In this document: piece after piece, positions 6,981 through 13,468 of the stretch
Numbering within the stretch: the stretch's first letter is position 1
How the letters are laid out: each line of letters begins with the position of its first letter
NCBI GenBank assembly: GCA_023247155.1
Contig: JAHFGZ010000004.1
Location: forward strand, 22,590-40,496
Origin: Candidatus Omnitrophota bacterium
GTDB lineage: Bacteria > Omnitrophota > Gorgyraeia > Aquiviventales > Aquiviventaceae
DNA: 17,907 nt
Direction of reading: 5' to 3'
The notes under the pieces: generated by a model
Seen by the model: only the letters and a program-made list of their open reading frames with translations
Told to the model about the DNA's origin: nothing
The model's database searches: none
Made by a program: the position numbers and the translations under genes

Positions 6981-9035
6981 TCAGCGGGGGAACGCCTCCC
7001 GCAGCCCGCCGTCCACGGTGAGGATGCAGCCGGTCGTCTTGGCCGAGCGGTGCGACACGAAGAAACAGACCGCCTCCGCCACATCCTCCGGCAGGATGCG
7101 CGTCTTCAGGAGGTTGCGCCGCTGGTAGTAGGCTTCGAGGGCGCCGGGCCGGATCCGGTAGGTCTTGGCGCGGGACGCGCCGATGGCCTGCCAGAGCCCC
7201 GAGCCGTCGAAGACGCCGTCCGGATTGACGAGGTTCGCGCGGATGCCGAACTCGCCGTTCTCGATGGCCAGCACGCGCGCGAGCTGGACCTGGGCCGCCT
7301 TGGCGGCGCTGTAGGCGCCGAACTCCTTGCCAGGCGCCAGGACGTTCTTGGACGCGATGAAGACCAGCGACCCCCCCATCCCCTGGGCGCGGAGGAGGCG
7401 AACCGCCGCCCGGGCGACCAGGAAGTGGCCGGTCGCGTTCACGCTGAGGCTGTGCTCCCAGTCCGCCAGGCGCAGCCGATCCACCCCGGCCACGTGGGCC
7501 ACGCCGGCGTTGGAGACGAGGAAGTCGAGCCCGCCGAAGGCCCGCAGCAGCGCGTCGAACGCCCGCTCGACGCTCCGCTCATCCGTCACATCCATCACGA
7601 GGCCAAGCGCGCGCCGCCGCCCGGCGCGCCGGTTGAGTGTGTCCGCCAGCGCCTCGACCCGGTCGCGGTGCAGGTCCGTCACGACCACGCACGCGCCGCG
7701 GTCGACGAGCTGCTGGGCGATCGCCCGCCCGATCCCTCCGGCGGCGCCGGTGACCAACCCGATCTGGCGCGACAGCTCGGCTTCCGGCGGCGCCAGCGTC
7801 AGCTTGTAGAGCTCAAGCGGCCAATACTCCACGCCGAACGCCTCGCGCGCCGAGACCGAGGTGTACCGCCCGATGGCGCAGGCGTTTCGCATGACCGCCA
7901 TCGCGTGACGGTAGAGCTGCGCCACCATGGCGGTCTCCGTGGCGTCCTTGCCCGACGTCAGCATGCCCACGCCGGGGATCAGGATGACCCGCGGGAACGG
8001 ATCCGGCCGCGTCCGTCCGGACCGCCGGTAGCGGCGGACGTACCGCTCGTGATCGGCGGCGTAGCGCGCCAGCTGCCGGATGACCGCTGCGGCGGACACG
8101 GCGACAGCCGTCCGCTCGCCGACCGACACCGCAAGCGGCAGCCGTTTGGTCCGGAGCATGTGGTCCGGCGTGGCGGGGCCGACGCGCGCGAGCGACGGCA
8201 TGCGGCGGGCGTTGACAAATTCAAGCACGTCCGGGGTGTCGGTGAGCGTGAGGCAGACCTTCCGCGCCCGGCTGAGGGCGCGCCGGAGCGGCGGCACCCA
8301 CCGCCGGAGCACCGCCTCCCGCGCCTCGGCCGGCAGGGTCGCGTGCGCGGCCGGGGACCAGGACCGGCGGCGGTGTTGCCGCGCGATGAACCGCTCGGCG
8401 CGCGTCACCAGGCTGAGCGTGCGCTCGTAGCTGATGCGGCCGTCAGGCCCCCACGTGATGAGGCCATGGTGCTCCAGCACCGCACCGTGGGCGTCCGGCC
8501 GGCGCTGATAGGCCTGCGCCACGCGGCGGGAGAGCGAGAAGCCGGGCTGCAGGTACGGGATCCACAAGAGCTGCGGACCCAGCACGCGCCGGATGAGCCG
8601 CTCGCCCCCCCGCGTGTTGGCCAGCGACAGGATCGCGTCCGCGTGCGTGTGGTCCACCGCCGCCTCAGGGAGGAACGCGTGCAGCAGCGTCTCGATGGAG
8701 GGGCGCGGCGCCTTCGGGTCGAGGAGGCACCGCTCGAGGAAGGCCACCATCGTCTCGTCGGTCATCGCCCGGCGCGCCGCCAGCGGGCGCAGCGCCGCCA
8801 TCGGCAGGGGGGCGAAGTGGCGCGCCTCGCAGGTCTTCAGGTCGGCGCCGCTGCCCTTCACCCAGAGGAGCTCCTGGGCTCGCCCGGCGGGATCCCGCCC
8901 CCGGCATTTGAGCGAGGTGTTGCCGCCGCCGAAGAGCCCGAGGCGCTCCTCGCTCCCGATGAGCCGCGACCGGTACACGAGCGCCTCCAGCGGGCTCATC
9001 CGTCGAACCAGGCTGTCCTGCCACCGACTACGCAT
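6981..9035 (-). CDS. bifunctional class II aldolase / short-chain dehydrogenase
   Basis: A 684-residue two-domain enzyme. Residues 1-220 are a class II (zinc) aldolase/adducin domain with GGGNTSLK (36-43), KGSGADLK (60-67), the metal-binding HTHAD at 129-133 and EHHG at 188-191. Residues 425-684 are an NAD(P)-binding short-chain dehydrogenase with TGAAGGIG (429-436), an acidic residue after strand 2 (VVTDLHRD, favouring NAD), NAG at 509-511, and catalytic S562, Y575 and K579. This architecture is known from rhamnulose-1-phosphate aldolase/lactaldehyde dehydrogenase fusions, which give DHAP plus an aldehyde and then convert the aldehyde. Here no rhamnose genes are present; mtnP- and mtnA-like genes lie directly upstream, so methylthioribulose 1-phosphate is a likely substrate (inference). 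The ATG at 9035 overlaps the mtnA stop by eight bases, lacks a Shine-Dalgarno and abuts a palindromic element; ATG 8999 is an alternative. Confidence 0.9.
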   Translation of the reverse strand: MRSRWQDSLVRRMSPLEALVYRSRLIGSEERLGLFGGGNTSLKCRGRDPAGRAQELLWVKGSGADLKTCEARHFAPLPMAALRPLAARRAMTDETMVAFLERCLLDPKAPRPSIETLLHAFLPEAAVDHTHADAILSLANTRGGERLIRRVLGPQLLWIPYLQPGFSLSRRVAQAYQRRPDAHGAVLEHHGLITWGPDGRISYERTLSLVTRAERFIARQHRRRSWSPAAHATLPAEAREAVLRRWVPPLRRALSRARKVCLTLTDTPDVLEFVNARRMPSLARVGPATPDHMLRTKRLPLAVSVGERTAVAVSAAAVIRQLARYAADHERYVRRYRRSGRTRPDPFPRVILIPGVGMLTSGKDATETAMVAQLYRHAMAVMRNACAIGRYTSVSAREAFGVEYWPLELYKLTLAPPEAELSRQIGLVTGAAGGIGRAIAQQLVDRGACVVVTDLHRDRVEALADTLNRRAGRRRALGLVMDVTDERSVERAFDALLRAFGGLDFLVSNAGVAHVAGVDRLRLADWEHSLSVNATGHFLVARAAVRLLRAQGMGGSLVFIASKNVLAPGKEFGAYSAAKAAQVQLARVLAIENGEFGIRANLVNPDGVFDGSGLWQAIGASRAKTYRIRPGALEAYYQRRNLLKTRILPEDVAEAVCFFVSHRSAKTTGCILTVDGGLREAFPR

Positions 9036-10173
9036 TCAAATGAGGAGACCGCGTCCCTCTTTCGCCATCGGATAGAGGTGGGCGAAACAGGGACGTGGTC
9101 CCGGGACTATCGCAACGCATGATTTGAGCGATCGCTTTGGGCTCCGCGCGGATCACGCCGCGCTCCGTCACGAGGCCGGCGAGATACTCGGCCGGCGTCA
9201 CGTCGAACGCCCAGTTCCGCACGCGCGACCCCTCAGGCGAGATGCGGACCCGCGCGGGCCGCCCCTCGGCGGTGACGCCCTCGGTCCAGACCACCTCGTC
9301 ATCCGCGCGCTGCTCGATCGGGATCTGCTCACCGGACGGGCAGCCGAGGTCGATGGTGCTGGTGGGCGCGGCGACGTAGAACGGGATGCGGTGCGTCCTG
9401 GCCAGCACGGCGAGCTGGTAGGTGCCGATCTTGTTGGCGACGTCCCCGTTGGCCGCGATCCGGTCCGCGCCGACGAGGACGAGGTTGACCAGTCCCTGGC
9501 GCATGAGCGACCCGGCGGCCGTATCCGGGATCAGCGTGCAGGGCACCCCCTCCTGCGCCAGCTCCCAGGCGGTGAGCTTGGCCCCCTGGGCCCTCGGCCG
9601 CGTCTCAGTCGCGAAGACGCTGACCGCCCTCCCCTCCCGGTGGGCCCGATAGATGGGGGCGAGCGCCGTGCCCCAGTCGGCGAAGGCGAGCCAGCCGGCG
9701 TTGCAGTGGGTCAAGACCGCGGCGGGCGAGGGCAGCAGGGCCTGGCCGACTTCGCCGATGCGCTCGCCGGCGCGCGCGTCCTCGTCCGCGAGCGCCTGCG
9801 CGGCCTCGACGGCGCGCGCGCATGTCGCGGCAGGATCGGCCGAACCGGCCACCGCCTCCTCGATCCGCTCGATGGCGTAGAAGAGGTTCCGCGCGGTCGG
9901 GCGCGTGGCGCGCAGGACCGACGCGGCCCGCGCCAGCTCCGCGTCCACCGCCCCGTCCGGCGCCCCCAGGGCCGCCTGGGCCATCCCGAACCCGGCCGCC
10001 ACCCCGATGGCCCCTGCGCCGCGGACCGCCATATCGCGAATCGCCTCGGCGGTCTCCTGATAGGTCCGGAGCGAGAGAATGTCAAACGCGAAGGGCAGCC
10101 GCCGCTGGTCGATCAGCTTGACGGTGCCCCCCTCCAGCCAGACAGTCCGATAGTGGGTGCCGTTGACTCGCAT
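9028..10173 (-). CDS. mtnA: S-methyl-5-thioribose-1-phosphate isomerase
   Basis: A 381-residue cytoplasmic isomerase converting methylthioribose 1-phosphate to methylthioribulose 1-phosphate in methylthioadenosine breakdown; relatives are eIF2B-like. The N-terminal RGAGAIGVAA block (51-60), the catalytic cysteine C157 in THCNAG and the catalytic aspartate D237 in GADRI are present, spaced as C160 and D240 of the Bacillus enzyme. The NGDVANKIGTYQLA and APTSTID blocks confirm MtnA over eIF2B. The ATG at 10173 gives the normal start (MRVNGTHYRTVWLEGG); a TTG at 10203 would add ten residues read from a palindromic repeat. The true start directly follows that hairpin and has no visible Shine-Dalgarno. 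About the last 28 residues, after AIAQIMR, are encoded by another palindromic element and do not look like MtnA. Confidence 0.95.
   Translation of the reverse strand: MRVNGTHYRTVWLEGGTVKLIDQRRLPFAFDILSLRTYQETAEAIRDMAVRGAGAIGVAAGFGMAQAALGAPDGAVDAELARAASVLRATRPTARNLFYAIERIEEAVAGSADPAATCARAVEAAQALADEDARAGERIGEVGQALLPSPAAVLTHCNAGWLAFADWGTALAPIYRAHREGRAVSVFATETRPRAQGAKLTAWELAQEGVPCTLIPDTAAGSLMRQGLVNLVLVGADRIAANGDVANKIGTYQLAVLARTHRIPFYVAAPTSTIDLGCPSGEQIPIEQRADDEVVWTEGVTAEGRPARVRISPEGSRVRNWAFDVTPAEYLAGLVTERGVIRAEPKAIAQIMRCDSPGTTSLFRPPLSDGERGTRSPHLNA
9035..9107 (+). repeat. palindromic REP-like element, copy 1
   Basis: A 73-base imperfect inverted repeat. Read on the plus strand it begins TTCAAATGAGGAGACCG and ends TGGTCCCGGGAC, with arms CGTCCCTCTTTCGCC and GGCGAAACAGGGACG around a loop containing CATCGGA. 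The same ends and loop occur at 12776-12844 with a different stem. It lies inside the 3' end of mtnA and touches the start of the aldolase-dehydrogenase gene. Confidence 0.85.
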
Positions 10174-10250
10174 GAAAAGTACCGGGTACTTTTTCCGCTT
10201 CAAAAAGTACCGGGTACTTTTTCCGCTTTGCGAAGTACCCGGTACTTTTT
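10174..10250 (-). repeat. three-hairpin palindromic repeat between mtnP and mtnA
   Basis: Three palindromic units fill the whole gap between the phosphorylase stop and the mtnA start. On the plus strand units 1 and 2 are direct copies of AAAAGTACCGGGTACTTTTT followed by CCGCTT; unit 3 (10233-10250) is the inverted form with GTACCCGGTAC. Each unit can fold into a hairpin with flanking A and T tracts, so it could attenuate transcription or protect the mRNA end. The stop codon TAA of the upstream gene uses bases of the repeat. Confidence 0.85.
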
Positions 10251-11082
10251 AGAGGCGCGCGATGACGCCCTGCAGGAGTGCGGTGAGCTGGGGTTCGGTG
10301 GCGGCGGCGACCCGAAGCAGCTCTTCCACGGACGCCGGCTTGAGCTCTTCAGGAATGCAGGCGTCGGAGACGACCGTCACCGCCAGCACCCGGAGGCCGC
10401 CGTGGCGGGCGACGAGCACCTCCGGCACCATGGACATCCCGACGACGTCGGCGCCGATCTGCCGGAGGAACCGGTACTCGGCCCGCGTCTCCAGATTTGG
10501 GCCGGCCACCGCGACGTAGACGCCGGGGCGCAGCGGGATCCCCGCCGCCTGCGCGACCTCCATGGCCAGCCGCCGCAGGGTGGGATCGTAGGGCTCCGAC
10601 ATGTCCGGGAAGCGCGCCCCGACCGTGTCGTCGTTGGGACCGATCAGGGGGTTGGCCCCCATGAGGTTGATGTGGTCCTCCAGCAGCACGAGCGACCCGG
10701 GTGGCATCTGGCGGCTCATGCTCCCGACGATGCTGGTGAGGATGAGGACCTTGGCCCCCAGGGCGTGCACCAGGCGAACCGGGTAGGTCACCTGCGCCAT
10801 GGTGTACCCCTCGTAGAAGTGGAACCGGCCGGCCAGGACCGCCAGCCGCTGGGCGCCGAGCGTGCCCAGCACCAGCTTGCCTTCGTGGCCGGGCGCGGTC
10901 GCCTGCGGCAGGTGCGGCAGCGCGGCATAGTCGAGCTCCGTCTCCACGCGGAGCGCTTTCGTCAGGGCGCCGAGCCCCGAGCCCACAATGAGACCGATGT
11001 CGGGACGGAAGGCGCTGCGCGCGCGGATCGCTCGGAGCGTGTCGTCAAGCTGGTGCCGCACGTGCGAGGCGGTCTCGAGCAT
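10249..11082 (-). CDS. mtnP: purine nucleoside / 5'-methylthioadenosine phosphorylase
   Basis: A 277-residue enzyme of the trimeric purine nucleoside phosphorylase fold (PNP/MTAP family) that cleaves a nucleoside with phosphate to a base and ribose 1-phosphate. The phosphate loop GSGLGAL (34-40), PGHEGKL (64-70), GRFHFYEGY (85-93), DHINLMGANPLIGPND (136-151), GPNLET with E198 and GMSMVPEV (215-222) follow the PNP pattern. Two sites differ from inosine/guanosine PNPs: the TNAAGG loop reads TSIVGS, and the base-binding asparagine (N243 in human PNP) is D240 in VVSDACIP. An aspartate there favours 6-amino purines, which with mtnA immediately downstream points to methylthioadenosine. The symbol rests on that context; a broad adenosine phosphorylase is the alternative. 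The ATG at 11082 lies seven bases after a possible small gene. Confidence 0.85.
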   Translation of the reverse strand: MLETASHVRHQLDDTLRAIRARSAFRPDIGLIVGSGLGALTKALRVETELDYAALPHLPQATAPGHEGKLVLGTLGAQRLAVLAGRFHFYEGYTMAQVTYPVRLVHALGAKVLILTSIVGSMSRQMPPGSLVLLEDHINLMGANPLIGPNDDTVGARFPDMSEPYDPTLRRLAMEVAQAAGIPLRPGVYVAVAGPNLETRAEYRFLRQIGADVVGMSMVPEVLVARHGGLRVLAVTVVSDACIPEELKPASVEELLRVAAATEPQLTALLQGVIARL

Positions 11083-11089
11083 GGAGCGG

Positions 11090-11194
11090 CTAATGCTTCA
11101 CCGAGCAGCCGGACGGTTTCGTCTGCGGGATGGAACCCGGCCCGCCCGCCAGCGCGGCGGCGAGCCAGATGAGCCACGTGACGGTTCGACGCAT
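11090..11194 (-). CDS. possible 34-residue exported or membrane peptide
   Basis: A short reading frame fills the gap between the histidine kinase stop (11215) and the phosphorylase start (11082). Its ATG is preceded by AGGAG at eight bases' distance. The peptide starts MRRT, has a hydrophobic core VTWLIWLAAALAGG and ends TKPSGCSVKH, so it resembles a bare signal peptide or a single-helix membrane peptide. I do not recognise a family. The good ribosome-binding site and tight packing favour a real gene, but 105 bases is short enough to be chance. Confidence 0.45.
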   Translation of the reverse strand: MRRTVTWLIWLAAALAGGPGSIPQTKPSGCSVKH

Positions 11195-11214
11195 CCTGCG
11201 CGCTCCTGTCGTCC

Positions 11215-12213
11215 TCAGGCGCCGGCCGGCAGCCTGATGATGAACCGGCTGCCCTGCCCGAGCCGGCTCTCGGCCCAGATGCGGCCGTGGTGGAGCTCCA
11301 CGATGTCCCGGGCAATCGGCAGGCCCAGCCCAGAACCTTCTTCCGCTCCGTGCCCGACCCGCTCGAACTTGTCGAAGATCCGATCCAGGTCCTCCTGGGC
11401 GATGCCCGGCCCGGTGTCCTCCACCTCGACCTGGAACGTCCCGCTGTCCTGCAACAGCCGCACCCGCAGGCCGCCTTTGTCGGTGAACTTCACCGCGTTG
11501 GCGAAGAGGTTCACGAAGACCTGCTGGAGCCGATCCCGGTCGCCGAGCACCCGGGCCGGGGCCTGCGGCAGCTCCATCGTCAGGTTCAGGCCGCGCTCCC
11601 TCAGCAGCCCGCCGAAGAGCTGCCCCACCACCTGCAGCGCGTCCTGCAGGACGACCTCGTGTTTCTGCATCGGCAGCTTGCCGGCTTCGATCCGCGAGAG
11701 GTCCAGGAGGTCGCCCACCAGGCGCGCCAGTCGGTTGACCTCCTTCTGGCACATCTTCAACGGCTCCACCTGGTCCGGGGTCAGGGGGCCGTGCAACCCG
11801 TCGGCCAGGTTGTCCAGCGCGCCCTTGAAGATGGCCAGGGGCGAGCGGAACTCGTGCGAGACGTTGCTCACGAACGCCGCCTGCTGGTCGTTGAGCCGCG
11901 CCAGCTTCACGTTCGCCGCGACGAGCTGCCGGATGATGTCCCGGATGAGCTGCTGGCCAGCGAACAGCCCGAGGAGGGCGATGACCAGCGCGAGCAGGAA
12001 GTAGATCCCGTTCAGCCCTTCGAGGATCGAGATGGAGAAGAACCGCACCGTGATGAGGTAGAAGCAGGTCAGCAGCGGGATGATGCTCATGAGGCTGAAG
12101 GCGATGTTGAACCGGGACATCAGGCCGCTCACCGGCGGGAGCTCTTCCTGGAGCGTCGTGCGGGGCAGCGCGGCGTCGGGCGGGCGGCGGGGGGTCTTCG
12201 CCTGATCAGCCAT
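11215..12213 (-). CDS. membrane histidine kinase with minimal sensor region
   Basis: A 332-residue sensor kinase that should autophosphorylate on histidine and pass phosphate to a response regulator. Two transmembrane helices (about 36-58 and 68-90) are joined by only about ten residues, so there is no extracytoplasmic sensor domain; no HAMP or PAS domain is evident. A helical linker leads to the HisKA domain with VSHEFRSPLA and phosphoacceptor H120. The ATP-binding domain has the N box NLFANAVKFT (235-244), DTGPG (266-270) and GSGLGLPI (293-300). The ATG at 12213 overlaps the end of the CbiX-like gene by eight bases. No regulator is in the same operon; the receiver proteins at 13516-14271 and 14277-14837 are candidate partners. 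The signal is unknown and could be sensed within the membrane. Confidence 0.92.
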   Translation of the reverse strand: MADQAKTPRRPPDAALPRTTLQEELPPVSGLMSRFNIAFSLMSIIPLLTCFYLITVRFFSISILEGLNGIYFLLALVIALLGLFAGQQLIRDIIRQLVAANVKLARLNDQQAAFVSNVSHEFRSPLAIFKGALDNLADGLHGPLTPDQVEPLKMCQKEVNRLARLVGDLLDLSRIEAGKLPMQKHEVVLQDALQVVGQLFGGLLRERGLNLTMELPQAPARVLGDRDRLQQVFVNLFANAVKFTDKGGLRVRLLQDSGTFQVEVEDTGPGIAQEDLDRIFDKFERVGHGAEEGSGLGLPIARDIVELHHGRIWAESRLGQGSRFIIRLPAGA

Positions 12214-12766
12214 GCGCGCCCCCCGCGTGGACCGCGCGCGCGACGTGCGAGGCGAGCAGCGCGGCGACCTGCCGGAGATCAAACGGCCAGACGTACTCGA
12301 TGGCGGCCTCCGGATGGGCGCGGCGCAGCGCCTCGAGCGCCTGCGGGATGTCCCGCTCGGCATGGACCCCGCCGGGCGTCAGCATGGAGGGAATCACCAG
12401 CACGCGGGTCGCCCCGTCCCGGATCACCGCCTCGACCGCCTCGGCGATCGACGGTCGGCAGAACTCGTTGTAGCCGACGGCGAGCCGGCCGGTGGGGAGC
12501 AGCGGCCGCAGGGTGTCCGCCAGCCGCTCGAGCCCGGCCCGGTACGGGTCGTTGCCGGAATGGCGCGGCCAGTCTCGGATCGCGGCATCCAGCTCCGCCA
12601 CCCGCCCCTCCGCGCGATGGGGCGAGGCGCCATTGGGCGGGGCGGCCGCCTGGCGCCACTCCAAACTCATGAGCTCGCCCACGAGCTGCGGGGGGCAATC
12701 GGTGGCCGGCGCACCGTGGCCGATCAGGACGACGGCGAGGTGGTCGGGGGAGCGCATGGGCGTCAT
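12206..12766 (-). CDS. CbiX-like sirohydrochlorin chelatase
   Basis: A 186-residue protein of the CbiX/SirB class II chelatase family, which inserts Co2+ or Fe2+ into sirohydrochlorin for cobalamin or siroheme. The N-terminal VVLIGHGAP carries H17 and the later VIPSMLTPGGVHAERDIP carries H135, matching the two metal-handling histidines; GYNEFCRPSIAEAV occupies the usual substrate-side motif. No other tetrapyrrole gene is in the window, so the metal and pathway cannot be decided; some members act on other tetrapyrroles. The ATG at 12766 lacks a Shine-Dalgarno sequence; ATG 12757 is three codons later. The gene begins ten bases from a palindromic element and overlaps the histidine kinase gene at its end. 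Confidence 0.85.
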   Translation of the reverse strand: MTPMRSPDHLAVVLIGHGAPATDCPPQLVGELMSLEWRQAAAPPNGASPHRAEGRVAELDAAIRDWPRHSGNDPYRAGLERLADTLRPLLPTGRLAVGYNEFCRPSIAEAVEAVIRDGATRVLVIPSMLTPGGVHAERDIPQALEALRRAHPEAAIEYVWPFDLRQVAALLASHVARAVHAGGAHG

Positions 12767-12775
12767 TTTATCATT

Positions 12776-12844
12776 GTCCCGGGACCATTTCCCTTTTTCC
12801 TACCGCGTCCGATGGGAAAAAGGGAAACGGTCTCCTCATTTGAA
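12776..12844 (-). repeat. palindromic REP-like element, copy 2
   Basis: A 69-base imperfect inverted repeat. Read on the minus strand it starts TTCAAATGAGGAGACCG and ends TGGTCCCGGGAC, with arms TTTCCCTTTTTCC and GGAAAAAGGGAAA and CATCGGA in the loop. Ends and loop match the element at 9035-9107 while the stem differs on both arms. It supplies the final FK codons and stop of the PEBP-like gene and could act as its transcription terminator. Confidence 0.88.
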
Positions 12845-13300
12845 GCGACGGTACGTCCCCATGAGCTGCGCCTCGGCCAGGAGGTGCCCCTTCATGGCCG
12901 CTTCGAACTGCGGTTTGGTGGCGCCCGGAGGCAAGGCGAGCGGGGCGTCGAGCGCATAGAGCTTGAAGAAATAGCGATGGGTGCCGCTGGGCGGGCACGG
13001 GCCGCCGTAGCCGACGCGGCCGAAATCGGTCGTCCCCTGGCGCATGCCATCGGGCCGCTCCTCGTCGGGGGGAAACGCTTCGGGCAGCTCCCGCGCAGAC
13101 GGCGGCAGGTTGTAGAGCACCCAGTGGACCCACGTCTTGCCCGGCGCGTCCGGGTCATCGGCGATGAGCGCCAAGCTGTTCGTGCCGGGGGGCGGGTCGG
13201 TCCACGCCAGCGGCGGGGAGACGTCCCTCCCTTCGCAGGTGTAGACGGACGGGATGGCCCCGCCGTCCGTGAACGCTGGACTGGTGATGGCAAGATTCAT
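12836..13300 (-). CDS. YbhB/YbcL-type PEBP (Raf-kinase-inhibitor-like) protein
   Basis: A 154-residue phosphatidylethanolamine-binding-protein family member of the small bacterial YbhB/YbcL type. The ligand-site motifs are clear: TCEGRDVSPPLAW (21-33), ADDPDAPGKTWVHWVLYNLP (47-66) and GYGGPCPPSGTHRYFFKLYA (98-117). No signal peptide is seen, so it is probably cytoplasmic. The physiological role of bacterial members is poorly defined. The ATG at 13300 begins MNLAITSPAF, the normal family start. The last residues (FK) and the stop are contributed by the palindromic element behind it. A promoter candidate lies about 50 bases upstream in the divergent region shared with the tandem-receiver gene. 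Confidence 0.93.
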   Translation of the reverse strand: MNLAITSPAFTDGGAIPSVYTCEGRDVSPPLAWTDPPPGTNSLALIADDPDAPGKTWVHWVLYNLPPSARELPEAFPPDEERPDGMRQGTTDFGRVGYGGPCPPSGTHRYFFKLYALDAPLALPPGATKPQFEAAMKGHLLAEAQLMGTYRRFK

Positions 13301-13348
13301 GGGTCCGCTACGGCACCTGGATCCATCCGGCCCTCCTTGGCTGGTGCC

Positions 13349-13377
13349 ATTGTAACAACTCCGGCACCGCCGCACAA
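13349..13377 (-). promoter_or_regulatory. candidate promoter of the PEBP-like gene
   Basis: On the minus strand TTGTGC (13372-13377) and TACAAT (13349-13354) are separated by 17 bases, giving a plausible sigma-70 promoter about 50 bases before the start at 13300. Confidence 0.5.
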
Positions 13378-13439
13378 CTTCGGTCGAAGGTGTGGTAGCC
13401 CTGCTACACTCTGGCCCTTGCGCTGTCTCGTTATTTCAC

Positions 13440-13466
13440 ATAACTTATTGTATTACAATGAGTTAC
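13440..13466. promoter_or_regulatory. 27-bp imperfect inverted repeat, candidate operator
   Basis: Left arm ATAACTTATTGTA (13440-13452) and right arm TACAATGAGTTAC (13454-13466) are reverse complements at 11 of 13 positions around one central base. The site is AT-rich in a GC-rich neighbourhood and ends two bases before a -35 TTGACA, the place expected for an activator or a repressor. Confidence 0.6.
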
Positions 13467-13468
13467 AT

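Noticed and set aside
6981..9035. Calling the aldolase-dehydrogenase a rhamnose-catabolic enzyme outright
   Set aside because: The domain order matches that family, but no rhamnose isomerase, kinase or transporter is nearby, while methylthioadenosine genes are directly upstream; the substrate is left open.
6180..9122. A 980-codon open frame on the plus strand, antisense to uppP, the zinc-ribbon gene and the aldolase-dehydrogenase gene
   Set aside because: The opposite strand encodes clear enzymes with intact motifs over the same stretch; the antisense product is Arg/Pro/His-rich with no domain, as expected from third-position GC bias.
10173..10203. A longer mtnA starting with TTG at 10203
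   Set aside because: The ten added residues are read from the repeat, no ribosome-binding site precedes them, and MtnA families start at the MRVNGTHYRTVWLEGG region.
10174..10250. Spaced direct repeats that might be a CRISPR array or a tandem-repeat tract
   Set aside because: There are only three units, each itself a palindrome, with almost no spacer and one in inverted orientation; this fits a REP-type cluster.
9124..11172. A 682-codon plus-strand open frame opposite mtnA and mtnP
   Set aside because: It is antisense to well-conserved genes, low in complexity and has no recognisable motif.
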